From positions 1,798,001 through 1,862,000 of the forward strand of contig NZ_CP119559.1 of NCBI RefSeq assembly GCF_029278565.1: a stretch of 64,000 bases of DNA, given 5' to 3'. This document shows, piece after piece, positions 43,853 to 52,647 of this stretch. Below the pieces are notes generated by a model. The model did no database searches, was not told the DNA's origin, and worked only from the letters and a program-made list of their open reading frames with translations. Position 1 is the first letter of the stretch. Each line of letters begins with the position of its first letter. This DNA comes from Haloarcula halophila (lineage in GTDB: Archaea > Halobacteriota > Halobacteria > Halobacteriales > Haloarculaceae). The translations under genes were made by a program, and so were the position numbers.

Positions 43853-44431
43853 TCAGGGTAGTTCGGCGTCTGTCCGGGCGACCAGATCCCGTGCCCGGGA
43901 CTCGAAGGTCGCGGCGACGTCACGATGGCTGTCGGCCGCGAGGTCGTAGGAGCGGTCCGGCGGTTCACCGTCGACGACTTCCGGGAGCAAGGTATCGAAC
44001 TCGTAGCGGCGCAACCGTACGTCCGCTTCGTGGACTCGCTCCCAGACCTCGTCGGTCGGCGCGGGGAGGTCGAAGGCCGTCCAGACGGCCTCGAGGATCG
44101 CCCCTTCGATCTCTCGGTACCGCTCCAGGTGGCGCTTGACCGGAGAGACGAGGTCCGAGACGTACGCCTCGGGGGCATCGTGGAGTAGGCCGTACAACTG
44201 GATACGGGCGGACTCATCGCTCGCAGCCAGTTCGCGGCTCACGTACAGCGAGTGGAGGCCGACGCTGTAGAACTCCCGAGTCTGTCCCGAACACCGGCAG
44301 ATGTTCGAGAGGCCGTGCGCGATGTCGGCGAGTGCGATATCCTCGGGCTGTGGATCGAACGGTCTGAACTCCCGTCCGCTGACCGTGTTCATCACGGCCG
44401 CGTGGGGTTCCGAGCGAGGGGTCGGAGTCAT
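43853..44431 (-). CDS. HD-domain phosphohydrolase (YfbR-like)
   Basis: 192 residues. HD-superfamily metal site: SVGLHSLYVSRELA (first His), YGLLHDAPEAYVSDLVSPVK (HD) and a downstream EADVRLRRYEFDTLLPEV (final Asp region). Early part DIALADIAHGLSNICRCSGQ resembles nucleotidase/hydrolase relatives of YfbR. AATTTTAACC at 44453-44462 lies 26 bp before the ATG and supports this start. It is divergent from the CARF regulator gene, with 133 bp between starts. Substrate likely a nucleotide, not proven. Confidence 0.8.
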   Translation of the reverse strand: MTPTPRSEPHAAVMNTVSGREFRPFDPQPEDIALADIAHGLSNICRCSGQTREFYSVGLHSLYVSRELAASDESARIQLYGLLHDAPEAYVSDLVSPVKRHLERYREIEGAILEAVWTAFDLPAPTDEVWERVHEADVRLRRYEFDTLLPEVVDGEPPDRSYDLAADSHRDVAATFESRARDLVARTDAELP

Positions 44432-44564
44432 GGCTGTGAGAACGGGGTAGTTCTGGTTAAAATTTGTGGACCGTAGTGCTGTTGTGTGTAAATTTGTTTG
44501 TACACAGGGATCGGGACCGGGAGATGAGGAAACGCTTTCAGGGCGGGGTCACAGCACTCGACCA

Positions 44565-45425
44565 GTGAGCGAGACGATCCATCTGATCCCGGTCGGGATC
44601 GACGTCGAGCGACTGTTTTTGCCCATCACCCAGGGGGAACTGTCGGCCGACGCCGTCGTCCTCTACCGGGCGCGACGCCACAGCGACGACCGGGAGGTCG
44701 CCGATCTCGCCGAGCGGATGTTCCATCGCTTGGAGTACACCTTCGAGCGGGTGCTGGGCGCCGACGTCGAGACGGCCTTCATCGACAGCGTCCACGACTA
44801 CGAGAACGCGTACAAGACCGCATACCGGGCACTCCGGGAGCGGGTTCCCGAGAACGATGTCTGGATCAACATCTCCTCGATGCCCAGAACGGTCTCGTTC
44901 GGGTTCGCGACGGCGGCGAACACCCTGGTCAACGAACGCCCCGAGTTGCGCGACCAGGTCCACGTCTACTACGTTCCCCCGGAGGCGTATCTGACGACCA
45001 GCCTCCTGCGGGAACTGGAGACGGAACTGTCCTTCCTCAGGGACGGCGGCGATACAGACGACCGCATCGCCGAGATCGAAGACCTGCTGGAGACGGTCCG
45101 GGAGCGGGGCGTCACCACCGGCGCCCGCGAGATCGACGGGCAGCGCTACGTCGAGTTGCCCCCGGCTCCGCTGGCGGAACTCCGTGAGTTCGAACGGGAA
45201 CTGGTCGGAGTGCTCGGTGAGTCCGGCCCGACGGAGTCGACGTCGGCGCTCGCCCGGGAACTGGCCACCCGACGCGGCGAGGACGCCGACGAGTCACTCC
45301 GGAGCAAGGTCCAGTACAACGTCCGTCAACTGGAAGCGAAGGGGTTCCTCCGACGGGTCGATGTGGGCGGAAGCTACGAGACGAGACTCACGAAGATGGG
45401 GCGGCTGTGGGTCCAGACCCACTGA
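44565..45425 (+). CDS. HFX_2341-family regulator: CARF-like sensor with C-terminal winged helix
   Basis: 286 residues. N-terminal domain (about 1-150): SETIHLIPVGIDVERLFLPI with a Rossmann-like start, a central helix (DLAERMFHRLEYTFERVLGA) and WINISSMPRTVSFGFATAAN, the N-x-S-S-x-P-R-T loop typical of CARF/DUF6293 ligand pockets. A helical linker precedes a C-terminal winged helix (about 205-286: TSALARELATRRGEDADESL, KVQYNVRQLEAKGFLRRVDV). The architecture parallels Csa3-type regulators that sense cyclic oligoadenylates, but no cas gene is in this window. Start GTG 44565. Confidence 0.78.
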   Translation: MSETIHLIPVGIDVERLFLPITQGELSADAVVLYRARRHSDDREVADLAERMFHRLEYTFERVLGADVETAFIDSVHDYENAYKTAYRALRERVPENDVWINISSMPRTVSFGFATAANTLVNERPELRDQVHVYYVPPEAYLTTSLLRELETELSFLRDGGDTDDRIAEIEDLLETVRERGVTTGAREIDGQRYVELPPAPLAELREFERELVGVLGESGPTESTSALARELATRRGEDADESLRSKVQYNVRQLEAKGFLRRVDVGGSYETRLTKMGRLWVQTH

Positions 45426-45477
45426 CGGCTCTTGGATCGAGCGCCCCGAAAGACGATCGAAGCAGCGTGTGCCCGAG

Positions 45478-45645
45478 CTACCGCCACTCGGGAAGGGACG
45501 CGGCGTCTACCAGTGGAAGTGTCATATAGGCGTCGTCCTGCGAGACATCCGCGATGACGAGCGTGTCCGTCGTGCCTTCCTCGACGGAAGCCATGACTTC
45601 TGCGTCCTCAGCAACTTCCACTGGGGCAACCGTGTCCGGCTCCAT
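45478..45645 (-). CDS. Small acidic protein (DUF7556-like)
   Basis: 55 residues, MEPDTVAPVEVAEDAEVMAS onward, strongly acidic with beta-strand-like TLVIADVSQDDAYMTLPLVD. GTTTATATAC at 45667-45676 is a clear TATA box 27 bp before the ATG 45645, so the gene is probably leaderless and well expressed. I recall short haloarchaeal proteins of this kind as DUF7556. Function unknown. Confidence 0.7.
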   Translation of the reverse strand: MEPDTVAPVEVAEDAEVMASVEEGTTDTLVIADVSQDDAYMTLPLVDAASLPEWR

Positions 45646-46089
45646 GCATGACAATATGTAACACCAGTATATAAACATAGCGGAATCCACGGACGGTGGC
45701 GGTATTTCTGTCATCCCTCTGTCTGACATATGTTCGTTTTGTATCACTACCGGGAGGGATACTCGGATCGTCGGTACTCCCTGCGGGTTTCAGGGATAGT
45801 CGGCCGGCGCGGAGTGAGAACGCCTCCCTTACCCGAGTTCCATCGTCCATTCGTTAGTGTCAGGATGCTGTCGGACCCAGTCACCGGAAGCGTCGACAGC
45901 ATCGTCGTCGGCAACGGGAGGAGGGGGGTCCGAGCGTGGACGGGGTGCCCGCCACACGATCCACGAGGGGAAACGAGAACGACCGGCGACCGCGGCGCCG
46001 GCCACAGCGGCGCTGGTGACCGGCGGACGTGCGGGGAAAACCGGCGGATGTTAAGGACTTAGTAGGTGCGGGCAGGAAGTTCTGGCAGT
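45646..46089. other. Gene-free 444-bp segment with stem-loop-rich core, possible ncRNA
   Basis: The left end holds the TATA box of the small acidic gene; TTAAGGACTT at 46051-46060 precedes the CBS gene. Between them are several inverted repeats: AGGGATAC/GTACTCCCT with a bulge (about 45757-45784), CCCTG/CAGGG (about 45779-45795), the perfect 9-bp ATGCTGTCG/CGACAGCAT (45865-45873 and 45894-45902), CGTGGA/TCCACG (about 45936-45966) and GCGCCG/CGGCGC (about 45997-46015). No credible protein frame is present. I could not match it to SRP or RNase P RNA. Confidence 0.4.
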
Positions 46090-46935
46090 ATGAACGTTGC
46101 AGACGCGATGACGCCGCGCTCGGAGGTCGTCACGGTGGAGATTCCGGGCACCCGTGACGACGTCCTCGAGTACCTCCAAGACCGAGGCTTCTCCTCGGTT
46201 CCAGTCATCAAACCGACCGACGATGGGGAGGAGTTCCGGGGACTCGTCACCCGGGAGGCGCTCATCGATCGACCCGACGAAGACCAGCTCGCGATGCTCG
46301 TCGAGGAAGTCCCGACGATCACCGCCGACGCCACCCTCCAGGCGGCAGCCCGGTTGATGCTCACGGAAGGCGAGCGCCGCGTTCCGGTCGTCGGTGACGG
46401 TCTGGAGGGGATCGTCACGATGACCGACGTGATCCGCGCTATCGCCAACGGAGACGTCGACGGGAGCGCCACCGTCGGCGACCTCGCCCGCGCGGACGTC
46501 AACAGTGTCTACGTCGAAACCCCGCTGACGGTCGCCGAGCGGGAACTCTCCTACGCCGACGTGCCCTACGGCGTCGTCCTCGACGACCACGGCGACATGA
46601 CCGGGATGCTCACCGAGGTCGACATCATCGAGGTCGCCCGCGTCGTCGAAGGCGAGGACGACACCGGCGACTCGATCGCCAACCAGGACGACGAGTGGGC
46701 CTGGGAAGGGATCAAGGCCGTCGGGGGCCGCTACATGCCGACCCGGAACGTCGAGATCCCGGCCGAACCAGTCCGGGAGTTCATGACCCCCGACGTCGTC
46801 ACCGTCAGCAAGCGCCGCACGGCCGAGGAGGCGGCCCAGCTGATGATCGAACACGACATCGAGCAGATCCCGCTCGTCGCCGGCGACGAACTCGCGGGCA
46901 TCGTCCGGGACGTGGACCTCCTGGAGGGCCTATGA
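46090..46935 (+). CDS. Four-CBS-domain protein
   Basis: 281 residues made of four CBS motifs in two Bateman modules (about 1-125 and 130-281). First: MNVADAMTPRSEVVTVEIPG; second: VPTITADATLQAAARLMLTE; third: RADVNSVYVETPLTVAEREL; fourth: VREFMTPDVVTVSKRRTAEE, ending DELAGIVRDVDLLEGL. CBS pairs usually bind adenosine nucleotides or SAM. Its TGA overlaps the ATG of glyS (ATGA), so it is coupled to glycyl-tRNA synthetase; a sensing or regulatory role toward it is possible but unproven. Confidence 0.88.
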   Translation: MNVADAMTPRSEVVTVEIPGTRDDVLEYLQDRGFSSVPVIKPTDDGEEFRGLVTREALIDRPDEDQLAMLVEEVPTITADATLQAAARLMLTEGERRVPVVGDGLEGIVTMTDVIRAIANGDVDGSATVGDLARADVNSVYVETPLTVAERELSYADVPYGVVLDDHGDMTGMLTEVDIIEVARVVEGEDDTGDSIANQDDEWAWEGIKAVGGRYMPTRNVEIPAEPVREFMTPDVVTVSKRRTAEEAAQLMIEHDIEQIPLVAGDELAGIVRDVDLLEGL

Positions 46936-48668
46936 ACGAGGGCGAGCGTCTGACCGAACTGGCCAAACGCCGCGGGTTCTACTTTCCCGCGGCCGGCTCC
47001 TACGGCGGCGCCGCCGGCTTCTGGACCTACGGACCACAGGGCGCTGCGCTGAAAGACAACATCGAGGACGCCTGGCGGGACCGCTTCGTCGTCCGCGAGG
47101 GCCACCAGGAGATCTCGGCCCCAGACGTGATGCCCGAACCCGTCTTCGAGGCGTCGGGCCACCTCGACGGCTTCGACGACATGATCGTCGAGTGTGCGGA
47201 GTGTGGCGCGACCCACCGGGCCGACCACGTCGTCGAGGACGCCACCGACATCGAGGAGGCCGAGTCCCTCCCCAACGAGGAGATCATGGACCTCATCGCC
47301 GACCACGACATCGAGTGTCCCTCCTGTGGGGCCGCCCTGGCCGGCGAACCCGTCGAGAACTTCAACCTGATGTTCGAGACGAACATCGGCCCGGGGAGTT
47401 CCTCGCCGGGCTATCTGCGCCCGGAGACCGCACAGGGCATCTTCGTCGAGTTCCCACAGCTCTCGGAGTACGCCCGCAACCAGTTGCCCTTCGGCGTCGC
47501 CCAGATCGGGAAGGCCTACCGCAACGAGATCTCTCCGCGGAAATCGCTCGTCCGCGTCCGTGAGTTCACGCAGGCCGAACTGGAACACTTCGTCGATCCC
47601 GAGGAGGACGAGCCACCGCTGTCGGTAGTTGCGGACGTGGAACTGCCGCTGTACTCGGCGGCGGCCCAACAAGCCGAGGACGGCGGCCAGCGGGACCTGA
47701 CCGTCCGGGAGGCCGTCGACGAGGGCGTCGTCGCCAGCGACTGGGTCGCCTACTATCTCGGCGTCGCGAAGGAGTGGTACGAACGGATCGGCGTCGACAT
47801 GGACCGGTTCCGGTTCCGCCAGCACCTGCCCGGGGAGCTGGCACACTACGCATCCGATTGCTGGGACGCCGAGGCCGAGGTCGACGGCGACTGGATCGAG
47901 ATCACCGGTTTCGCCTACCGGGGCAGCTACGACCTCGACAAACACGCCGACCACTCCGGCGAGGACTACACCGTCTTCAAGCAGTACGACGAGCCGGTCA
48001 CCGTCGAGCGGCCGACGGTCGATCCGGACATGAGCTACCTCGGCCCGGAGTTCGGTGGCGCCGCCCAGCAGGTCGCCGATGAACTGGCGGCACTCGCCGA
48101 GCGTGATCCGGACGCCTTCGACGGCGACGAGGTCACCGTCGAAACCGACGGCGAGGAGTACACAGTCCCGGTCGCAAAGACCGGCTTCAGCGTCGAGGAG
48201 ATCACCGAGAGCGGCGAACACGTCCGTCCCCACGTCGTCGAACCCTCCTTCGGCGTCGGCCGACTCGTCTATACGGTGCTGGCCCACGCCTACAGCAGGG
48301 ACGAGGTCGACGGCGAAGAGCGGACCTACCTCGATCTCCCCGCCGAACAGGCCCCGACGACCGTCGGCGTCTTCCCGTTGATGGACAAAGACGGGATGGA
48401 CGACCTCGCCAGCGAGATCGCCGGCGACCTCCGGAGTGCCGGCCTGTCGGTCACCTACGACGACGCCGGTGCCATCGGCCGGCGCTACCGCCGGCAGGAC
48501 GAGATCGGGACCCCCTACTGTGTGACAGTCGACTACGAATCGATCGAAGAAGGGACGGTCACGCTCCGGGAGCGGGACACCACCGAGCAGAAACGGGTTC
48601 CGATCGATAGCCTGACCGACCACCTCGTCGCGCTGAGCCAGGGCGAGGCGAGTTTCGACGCGTTGTAA
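46932..48668 (+). CDS. glyS: Glycyl-tRNA synthetase
   Basis: 578-residue class II enzyme of the archaeal/eukaryotic alpha2 type. N-terminal LAKRRGFYFPAAGSYGGAAG and TYGPQGAALKDNIEDAWRD (motif 1), zinc-finger-like insert CAECGATHRADH...CPSCGAAL (about 85-140), YLRPETAQGIFVEFPQL and AYRNEISPRKSLVRVREFTQ (motif 2), PHVVEPSFGVGRLVYTVLAH (motif 3) and a C-terminal anticodon-binding domain (about 470-578). The ATG at 46932 lies in an ATGA overlap with the CBS gene; the dolichol-kinase-like gene follows after one base. Confidence 0.95.
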   Translation: MNEGERLTELAKRRGFYFPAAGSYGGAAGFWTYGPQGAALKDNIEDAWRDRFVVREGHQEISAPDVMPEPVFEASGHLDGFDDMIVECAECGATHRADHVVEDATDIEEAESLPNEEIMDLIADHDIECPSCGAALAGEPVENFNLMFETNIGPGSSSPGYLRPETAQGIFVEFPQLSEYARNQLPFGVAQIGKAYRNEISPRKSLVRVREFTQAELEHFVDPEEDEPPLSVVADVELPLYSAAAQQAEDGGQRDLTVREAVDEGVVASDWVAYYLGVAKEWYERIGVDMDRFRFRQHLPGELAHYASDCWDAEAEVDGDWIEITGFAYRGSYDLDKHADHSGEDYTVFKQYDEPVTVERPTVDPDMSYLGPEFGGAAQQVADELAALAERDPDAFDGDEVTVETDGEEYTVPVAKTGFSVEEITESGEHVRPHVVEPSFGVGRLVYTVLAHAYSRDEVDGEERTYLDLPAEQAPTTVGVFPLMDKDGMDDLASEIAGDLRSAGLSVTYDDAGAIGRRYRRQDEIGTPYCVTVDYESIEEGTVTLRERDTTEQKRVPIDSLTDHLVALSQGEASFDAL

Positions 48669-48669
48669 G

Positions 48670-49260
48670 ATGGCCGACGAGGTCGCCAGGCGTCTGGTCC
48701 ACGCCACCGGGTCGGCGGTTCCGCTCTGTCACCTGCTGGTCCCCGATCTCGTCACGTGGCGGGTCGTCCAGTGGTTCCTGGCGTGCTGTCTACTCGTCGT
48801 CGTCGTCCTGGAGTACCTGCGGCTCTCTGTCGGCCTGGACTGGGCCATCTACGACCGCCTCACCCGCGAGTACGAACAGGACAACCCTGCGGGGTACGCG
48901 CTGTACATCGTCGGGATGGCCCTGGTCGCCTTCGCCGTCGGGATCGGCGGGATGACCACGAGCGTCGCCGTGCCGGCGATGTTGATGCTCGCGATCGGTG
49001 ACCCGATCAGCGGACTCCTGGGCTCTGCCAGCGCGAGCGCGGTCAAGCAGACCTGGGTCCTGCTCGTGATGTTCGGCGTCTGTACGCTGCTCGCTTCCCC
49101 GTTCGTCCCGCCAGCGGCGGCAGTACTGGGCGGCGCTGCCGCGACGTTCGCCGACGGGGTCAAACCGACGATCGCCGGCTACGTCGTCGACGACAACTTC
49201 TCGATCCCGGTGCTGGGCGCGGCCGCGATGTGGGTCGGCGTGGCCCTCCTCCCGGTGTAG
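48670..49260 (+). CDS. Dolichol-kinase/CDP-transferase-like membrane protein
   Basis: 196 residues with about six hydrophobic helices. The start ADEVARRLVHATGSAVPLCH and the conserved DYDRLTREYEQ-like YDRLTREYEQDN, followed by VAVPAMLMLAIGDPISGLLG and FADGVKPTIAGYVVDDNFSI, match the CTP-dependent SEC59/VTE5/DGK family as I remember it. The D-P-x-S-G and D-D-N-x-x-I-P signatures look intact. It probably phosphorylates a polyprenol or a lipid alcohol. Start directly after glyS suggests co-transcription. Confidence 0.78.
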   Translation: MADEVARRLVHATGSAVPLCHLLVPDLVTWRVVQWFLACCLLVVVVLEYLRLSVGLDWAIYDRLTREYEQDNPAGYALYIVGMALVAFAVGIGGMTTSVAVPAMLMLAIGDPISGLLGSASASAVKQTWVLLVMFGVCTLLASPFVPPAAAVLGGAAATFADGVKPTIAGYVVDDNFSIPVLGAAAMWVGVALLPV

Positions 49261-49340
49261 CTGCCGGGACCGTCGTCTCCCCGTTCACTTTCACCGCGGT
49301 ACCTGAACCCTTAACCGCTATCGGGGACTATTCCGGCCAA

Positions 49341-51839
49341 ATGGCGACCGCCGAAAGCGGGGAGTACCTCGACCGGCCGCTGGTGACCCAGGGGTTCCTG
49401 GAGAACCGTCGGTACCAGGTCGAACTGGCCGAGACCGCCGGCTCAAGCCACACGCTCGTCTGTCTCCCGACCGGCCTCGGGAAGACGACCGTCTCGCTGC
49501 TCGTCACGGCCCAGCGACTCCACAGCGTCGGCGGCACCTCGCTGATGCTCGCACCGACGAAACCGCTCGTCCAGCAACACGCCGAGTTCTACCGCGAGGC
49601 GCTCACCGTCCCCGACGACGAGATCGTCGTCTTCACCGGCGAGGTCAGACCCGACGACCGGGCCGCCCTCTGGGAGGACGCCCGCGTCGTCATCGCGACC
49701 CCACAGGTCGTCGAGAACGATCTGGTCGGCAACCGTATCTCGCTTGCCGACGTGACTCACTGCACCTTCGACGAGTGTCACCGCGCCACCGGGAACTACG
49801 CCTACAACTACATCGCCGAGCGCTACCACGCGGACGCGACCGACCCGCTGGTGACCGGGATGTCGGCCTCGCCGGGCGACGACGAGGAGGCGATCCTCGA
49901 AGTGTGTGAGAACCTCGGGCTCTCGGAGGTCGCGGTGATGACCGAGGACGACGCCGACGTCGCCGACTACACCCACGACACCAGCGTCGAGTGGAAACGG
50001 ATCGAACTCCCCGAGGTGGTCGTCGAGATCCGGGACGCGATCAACGAGGTCGTCGCCGACCGGCTCGAACAACTGAAGGAACTGGGCGTGACCAACAAGT
50101 CCTCGCCGGACCTCTCCGAGCGGGAGATCCAGGGGATGCAAGCAGAGCTCCGGCAGTTGATGGACAACGACCAGAGCGAGGGCTACCAGGGGATGAGCCT
50201 GCTCGCCGAGATCCGGAAGCTTCGGACCGCAGTCACCTACATCGAGACCCAGAGCGTCGAGTCCCTGCGGCGGTACTTCGAGCGGTTGAAAGAGGCCGCC
50301 CGTTCCTCCGGTGCGTCGAAGGCCGACCAGCGACTCGTCAGCGAACCAAAGATCCGCGAGGCCATCCGGAAGGCCCGGGAGTACGACGACCTCCATCCGA
50401 AGTTCCGCCGGACCCGGATGTTGCTCGCCGAAACGTTGGGCATCGAGAACGGCGAGCGGGTCATCGTCTTCACCGAGTCCCGGGACACCGCCGAGACGCT
50501 CGTGGACTTCCTCTCGAACCACTTCGAGACCGAGAAGTTCGTCGGCCAGAGCGACACCGACGGGAGCGATGGAATGACACAGACCCAGCAACAGGAGACG
50601 CTGGATCGGTTCCGGGCCGGCGAGTTCGAGGTACTCGTCTCGACCTCCGTCGCCGAGGAGGGGCTGGACGTCCCCGAGGTCGACCTGGTGTTGTTCTACG
50701 AACCGGTCCCGACGGCGATCCGGGCCATCCAGCGAAAGGGCCGGACGGGCCGGCAGGCCGAGGGGCGTGTGGTCGTCTTGCTGGCCGAGGACACCCGCGA
50801 CGAGGCCTACTTCTGGAAGGCCCGTAACGACCAGAAACGGATGCAACAGGAGCTACAGGACCTCAAGAGCGTCGCCGGCGACCTCGAAGCCGAACTCGAC
50901 CAGACCGGGCTGGACGACTACGAGGACGGCGGCGGTTCCGGGTCAGCCGGCAGTGACGGCGACGGTTCGGATGGAGACGGGGACGGAGCGTCGCGTGGAA
51001 ACGGCGGGCAGGCGGTCGCTTCCGAATCGGACGCTCCAACCGAAACGGGGGGCAACGGCCAGGCGGGCCTGGACGCGTTCGCCGGCGAAGCGACGCCGGA
51101 AGGTGGATACGACGGCGGCGACGATGCTGGAGCCGACGACGCCGCGGACGACGGCACGGTCGCGACGGCCGACAGCGACGACGAGACCGTCGAGATCGTC
51201 GCCGATCAGCGGGAACTGGACGCGACGATCGCCAGGGACCTCTCGACCCGCGAGGGGATCAAGACCCGCCTGGAGACGCTGGCCGTCGGCGACTACGTCC
51301 TCTCGGATCGGGTGATCGTCGAACGCAAGACCGTCTCGGACTTCCTCGATACGCTGACCGGCGGCGACCGCTCGATGTTCGAGCAGGTCGGCGACGCTAC
51401 GCGCCACTACGCCCGTCCCGTCGTCGTCATCGAGGGTGGGGACCTCTACGGCGCCCGGAACGTCCACCGGAAGGCGATCCAGGGGGCGCTCTCGTCGTTG
51501 TCGGTCGATTTCGGTGCCAGCGTCCTCCAGACCGCCGACGAGGACGAGACTGCGGACCTCTTAGAGACCATCGCACAGCGCGAGCAGGAAGAGGCCGACC
51601 GCGAGGTCAGCGTCCACGGCGAGAAACAGTCCCGGACGCTGCCCGAACAACAGGAGTACGTCGTCGCCGCGATCGGCGAGGTCGGCCCGGTCACCGCCCG
51701 GTCGCTGCTCGAACACTTCGGGAGCGTCGAATCCGTCCTGACTGCCGACGAGGAGGAGCTACAGGCGGTCGACGGAGTCGGCTCGGTGACCGCAGAACGG
51801 ATCAGAGAGGTCGTCGGCGGCGACTACCACGACGGGTAG
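49341..51839 (+). CDS. hef: Hef: helicase fused to XPF-type nuclease
   Basis: 832 residues. It processes stalled replication forks. Helicase part (about 1-510): LVCLPTGLGKTTVSLLVTAQ (Walker A), FDECHRATGNYAY (DECH), AEEGLDVPEVDLVLFYEPVP and QRKGRTGRQ (motif VI). An acidic Gly/Ser linker (about 530-615) follows; its codons near residue 564 contain an origin-box-like sequence at 51033-51053. The ERCC4 nuclease (about 620-760) has the active-site GDYVLSDRVIVERKTVSDFLDTL (V-E-R-K-x3-D), and a HhH2 domain (about 770-832) closes. A TATA-like TTAACC precedes the ATG 49341. Confidence 0.94.
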   Translation: MATAESGEYLDRPLVTQGFLENRRYQVELAETAGSSHTLVCLPTGLGKTTVSLLVTAQRLHSVGGTSLMLAPTKPLVQQHAEFYREALTVPDDEIVVFTGEVRPDDRAALWEDARVVIATPQVVENDLVGNRISLADVTHCTFDECHRATGNYAYNYIAERYHADATDPLVTGMSASPGDDEEAILEVCENLGLSEVAVMTEDDADVADYTHDTSVEWKRIELPEVVVEIRDAINEVVADRLEQLKELGVTNKSSPDLSEREIQGMQAELRQLMDNDQSEGYQGMSLLAEIRKLRTAVTYIETQSVESLRRYFERLKEAARSSGASKADQRLVSEPKIREAIRKAREYDDLHPKFRRTRMLLAETLGIENGERVIVFTESRDTAETLVDFLSNHFETEKFVGQSDTDGSDGMTQTQQQETLDRFRAGEFEVLVSTSVAEEGLDVPEVDLVLFYEPVPTAIRAIQRKGRTGRQAEGRVVVLLAEDTRDEAYFWKARNDQKRMQQELQDLKSVAGDLEAELDQTGLDDYEDGGGSGSAGSDGDGSDGDGDGASRGNGGQAVASESDAPTETGGNGQAGLDAFAGEATPEGGYDGGDDAGADDAADDGTVATADSDDETVEIVADQRELDATIARDLSTREGIKTRLETLAVGDYVLSDRVIVERKTVSDFLDTLTGGDRSMFEQVGDATRHYARPVVVIEGGDLYGARNVHRKAIQGALSSLSVDFGASVLQTADEDETADLLETIAQREQEEADREVSVHGEKQSRTLPEQQEYVVAAIGEVGPVTARSLLEHFGSVESVLTADEEELQAVDGVGSVTAERIREVVGGDYHDG
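51033..51053 (+). repeat. Origin-recognition-box-like motif in hef linker
   Basis: GCTCCAACCGAAACGGGGGG, plus one more base, matches the core TCCA-N2-YGAAAC followed by a G-run. It lies in codons for a disordered linker, 5.8 kb from the strong box at 56833. Confidence 0.6.
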
Positions 51840-52025
51840 GCCGGGGACGACCGCCCACGGAGCGCCGTCGGGTGGCTCCGAGATGGGGCCACTCATACCA
51901 ACCCAGGGACATATCCATCGGTGTCGGTACGCGACAGTCGTATCGGGCTGTTCGGGCACGATTCGCTCCGACAAAAACGTTCATATCAGAGGGAGATATA
52001 GAACCGCTGGGGGGAAGAGAGCGAC

Positions 52026-52595
52026 GTGAAACAATCACAGTCTGAGACGAGATACTTCGAGTTCGAGCTACACAACATCGGTGCCGGCAGCGAGACACTC
52101 GCGTCCGACGAGCTGGCGACCGATCACGACTACGTTCTCGCAGTGCTGTTGCGGAACCACTACTGTCCGTTGTGCCGGGAACTCGTCCGGAACCTGGCAG
52201 ACCGCTACGACGAGTTCGCGACCCGCGGTGTCGCCGTCGTCCCGGTGTTACCGGACATCAGGGAGCGGGCGCTGTTGTGGCACCGGCGCTACGACCTTCC
52301 GTTCCCGATGCTTGCCGACCCGGAAACGAACATCGTCGGCGACGACGACGCGCCCGACGAGTTCGACACGTTCGCCCCGTTCCAGCGGACGATCCCACGG
52401 CTCCCAGGGGTCGCACTGTTCGAGTGTGAGGGGGAGCAACTCCGGATCGTCTCACGCCACGGCGGGCCGAACCCACAGGACATCCCGACCATCGACGACC
52501 TCATACAGCGGGTCGACCGCCACCGCGACGGCGAGTCTCCCGACCGGCCCGAACAGATCACCTCCGACGGCGGGCTCGTGAACCTCAACTACTGA
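52026..52595 (+). CDS. Peroxiredoxin-like / redoxin domain protein
   Basis: 189 residues with an AhpC/TSA-type thioredoxin fold: YFEFELHNIGAGSETLASDE, VLAVLLRNHYCPLCRELVRN with a C-x2-C motif in the position of the peroxidatic Cys, VAVVPVLPDIRERALLWHRR and FPMLADPETNIVG. The CPLC pair instead of the typical single T-x2-C may mark a reducing enzyme of the PRX-like2 or bacterial 'redoxin' type. AGATATAGAA at about 52001-52010 is a TATA element leading to the GTG start at 52026. Confidence 0.78.
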   Translation: MKQSQSETRYFEFELHNIGAGSETLASDELATDHDYVLAVLLRNHYCPLCRELVRNLADRYDEFATRGVAVVPVLPDIRERALLWHRRYDLPFPMLADPETNIVGDDDAPDEFDTFAPFQRTIPRLPGVALFECEGEQLRIVSRHGGPNPQDIPTIDDLIQRVDRHRDGESPDRPEQITSDGGLVNLNY

Positions 52596-52647
52596 CGGTC
52601 CGGGTTGTCGGTATCGCGGTCGGTGGGCCGACAGCCTATCGCGGTTC

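Noticed and set aside
45860-46040. SRP RNA or RNase P RNA
   Set aside because: I could not find the conserved SRP helix-8 sequence or the RNase P core sequences on either strand; left as an unassigned structured region.
45730-46062. 110-codon open frame on the plus strand
   Set aside because: Basic, Arg-rich and low in Asp/Glu, unlike haloarchaeal proteins; no promoter or domain; overlaps the structured gene-free block.
46731-48707. 658-codon open frame opposite glyS
   Set aside because: Antisense shadow of glycyl-tRNA synthetase; no recognisable domain.
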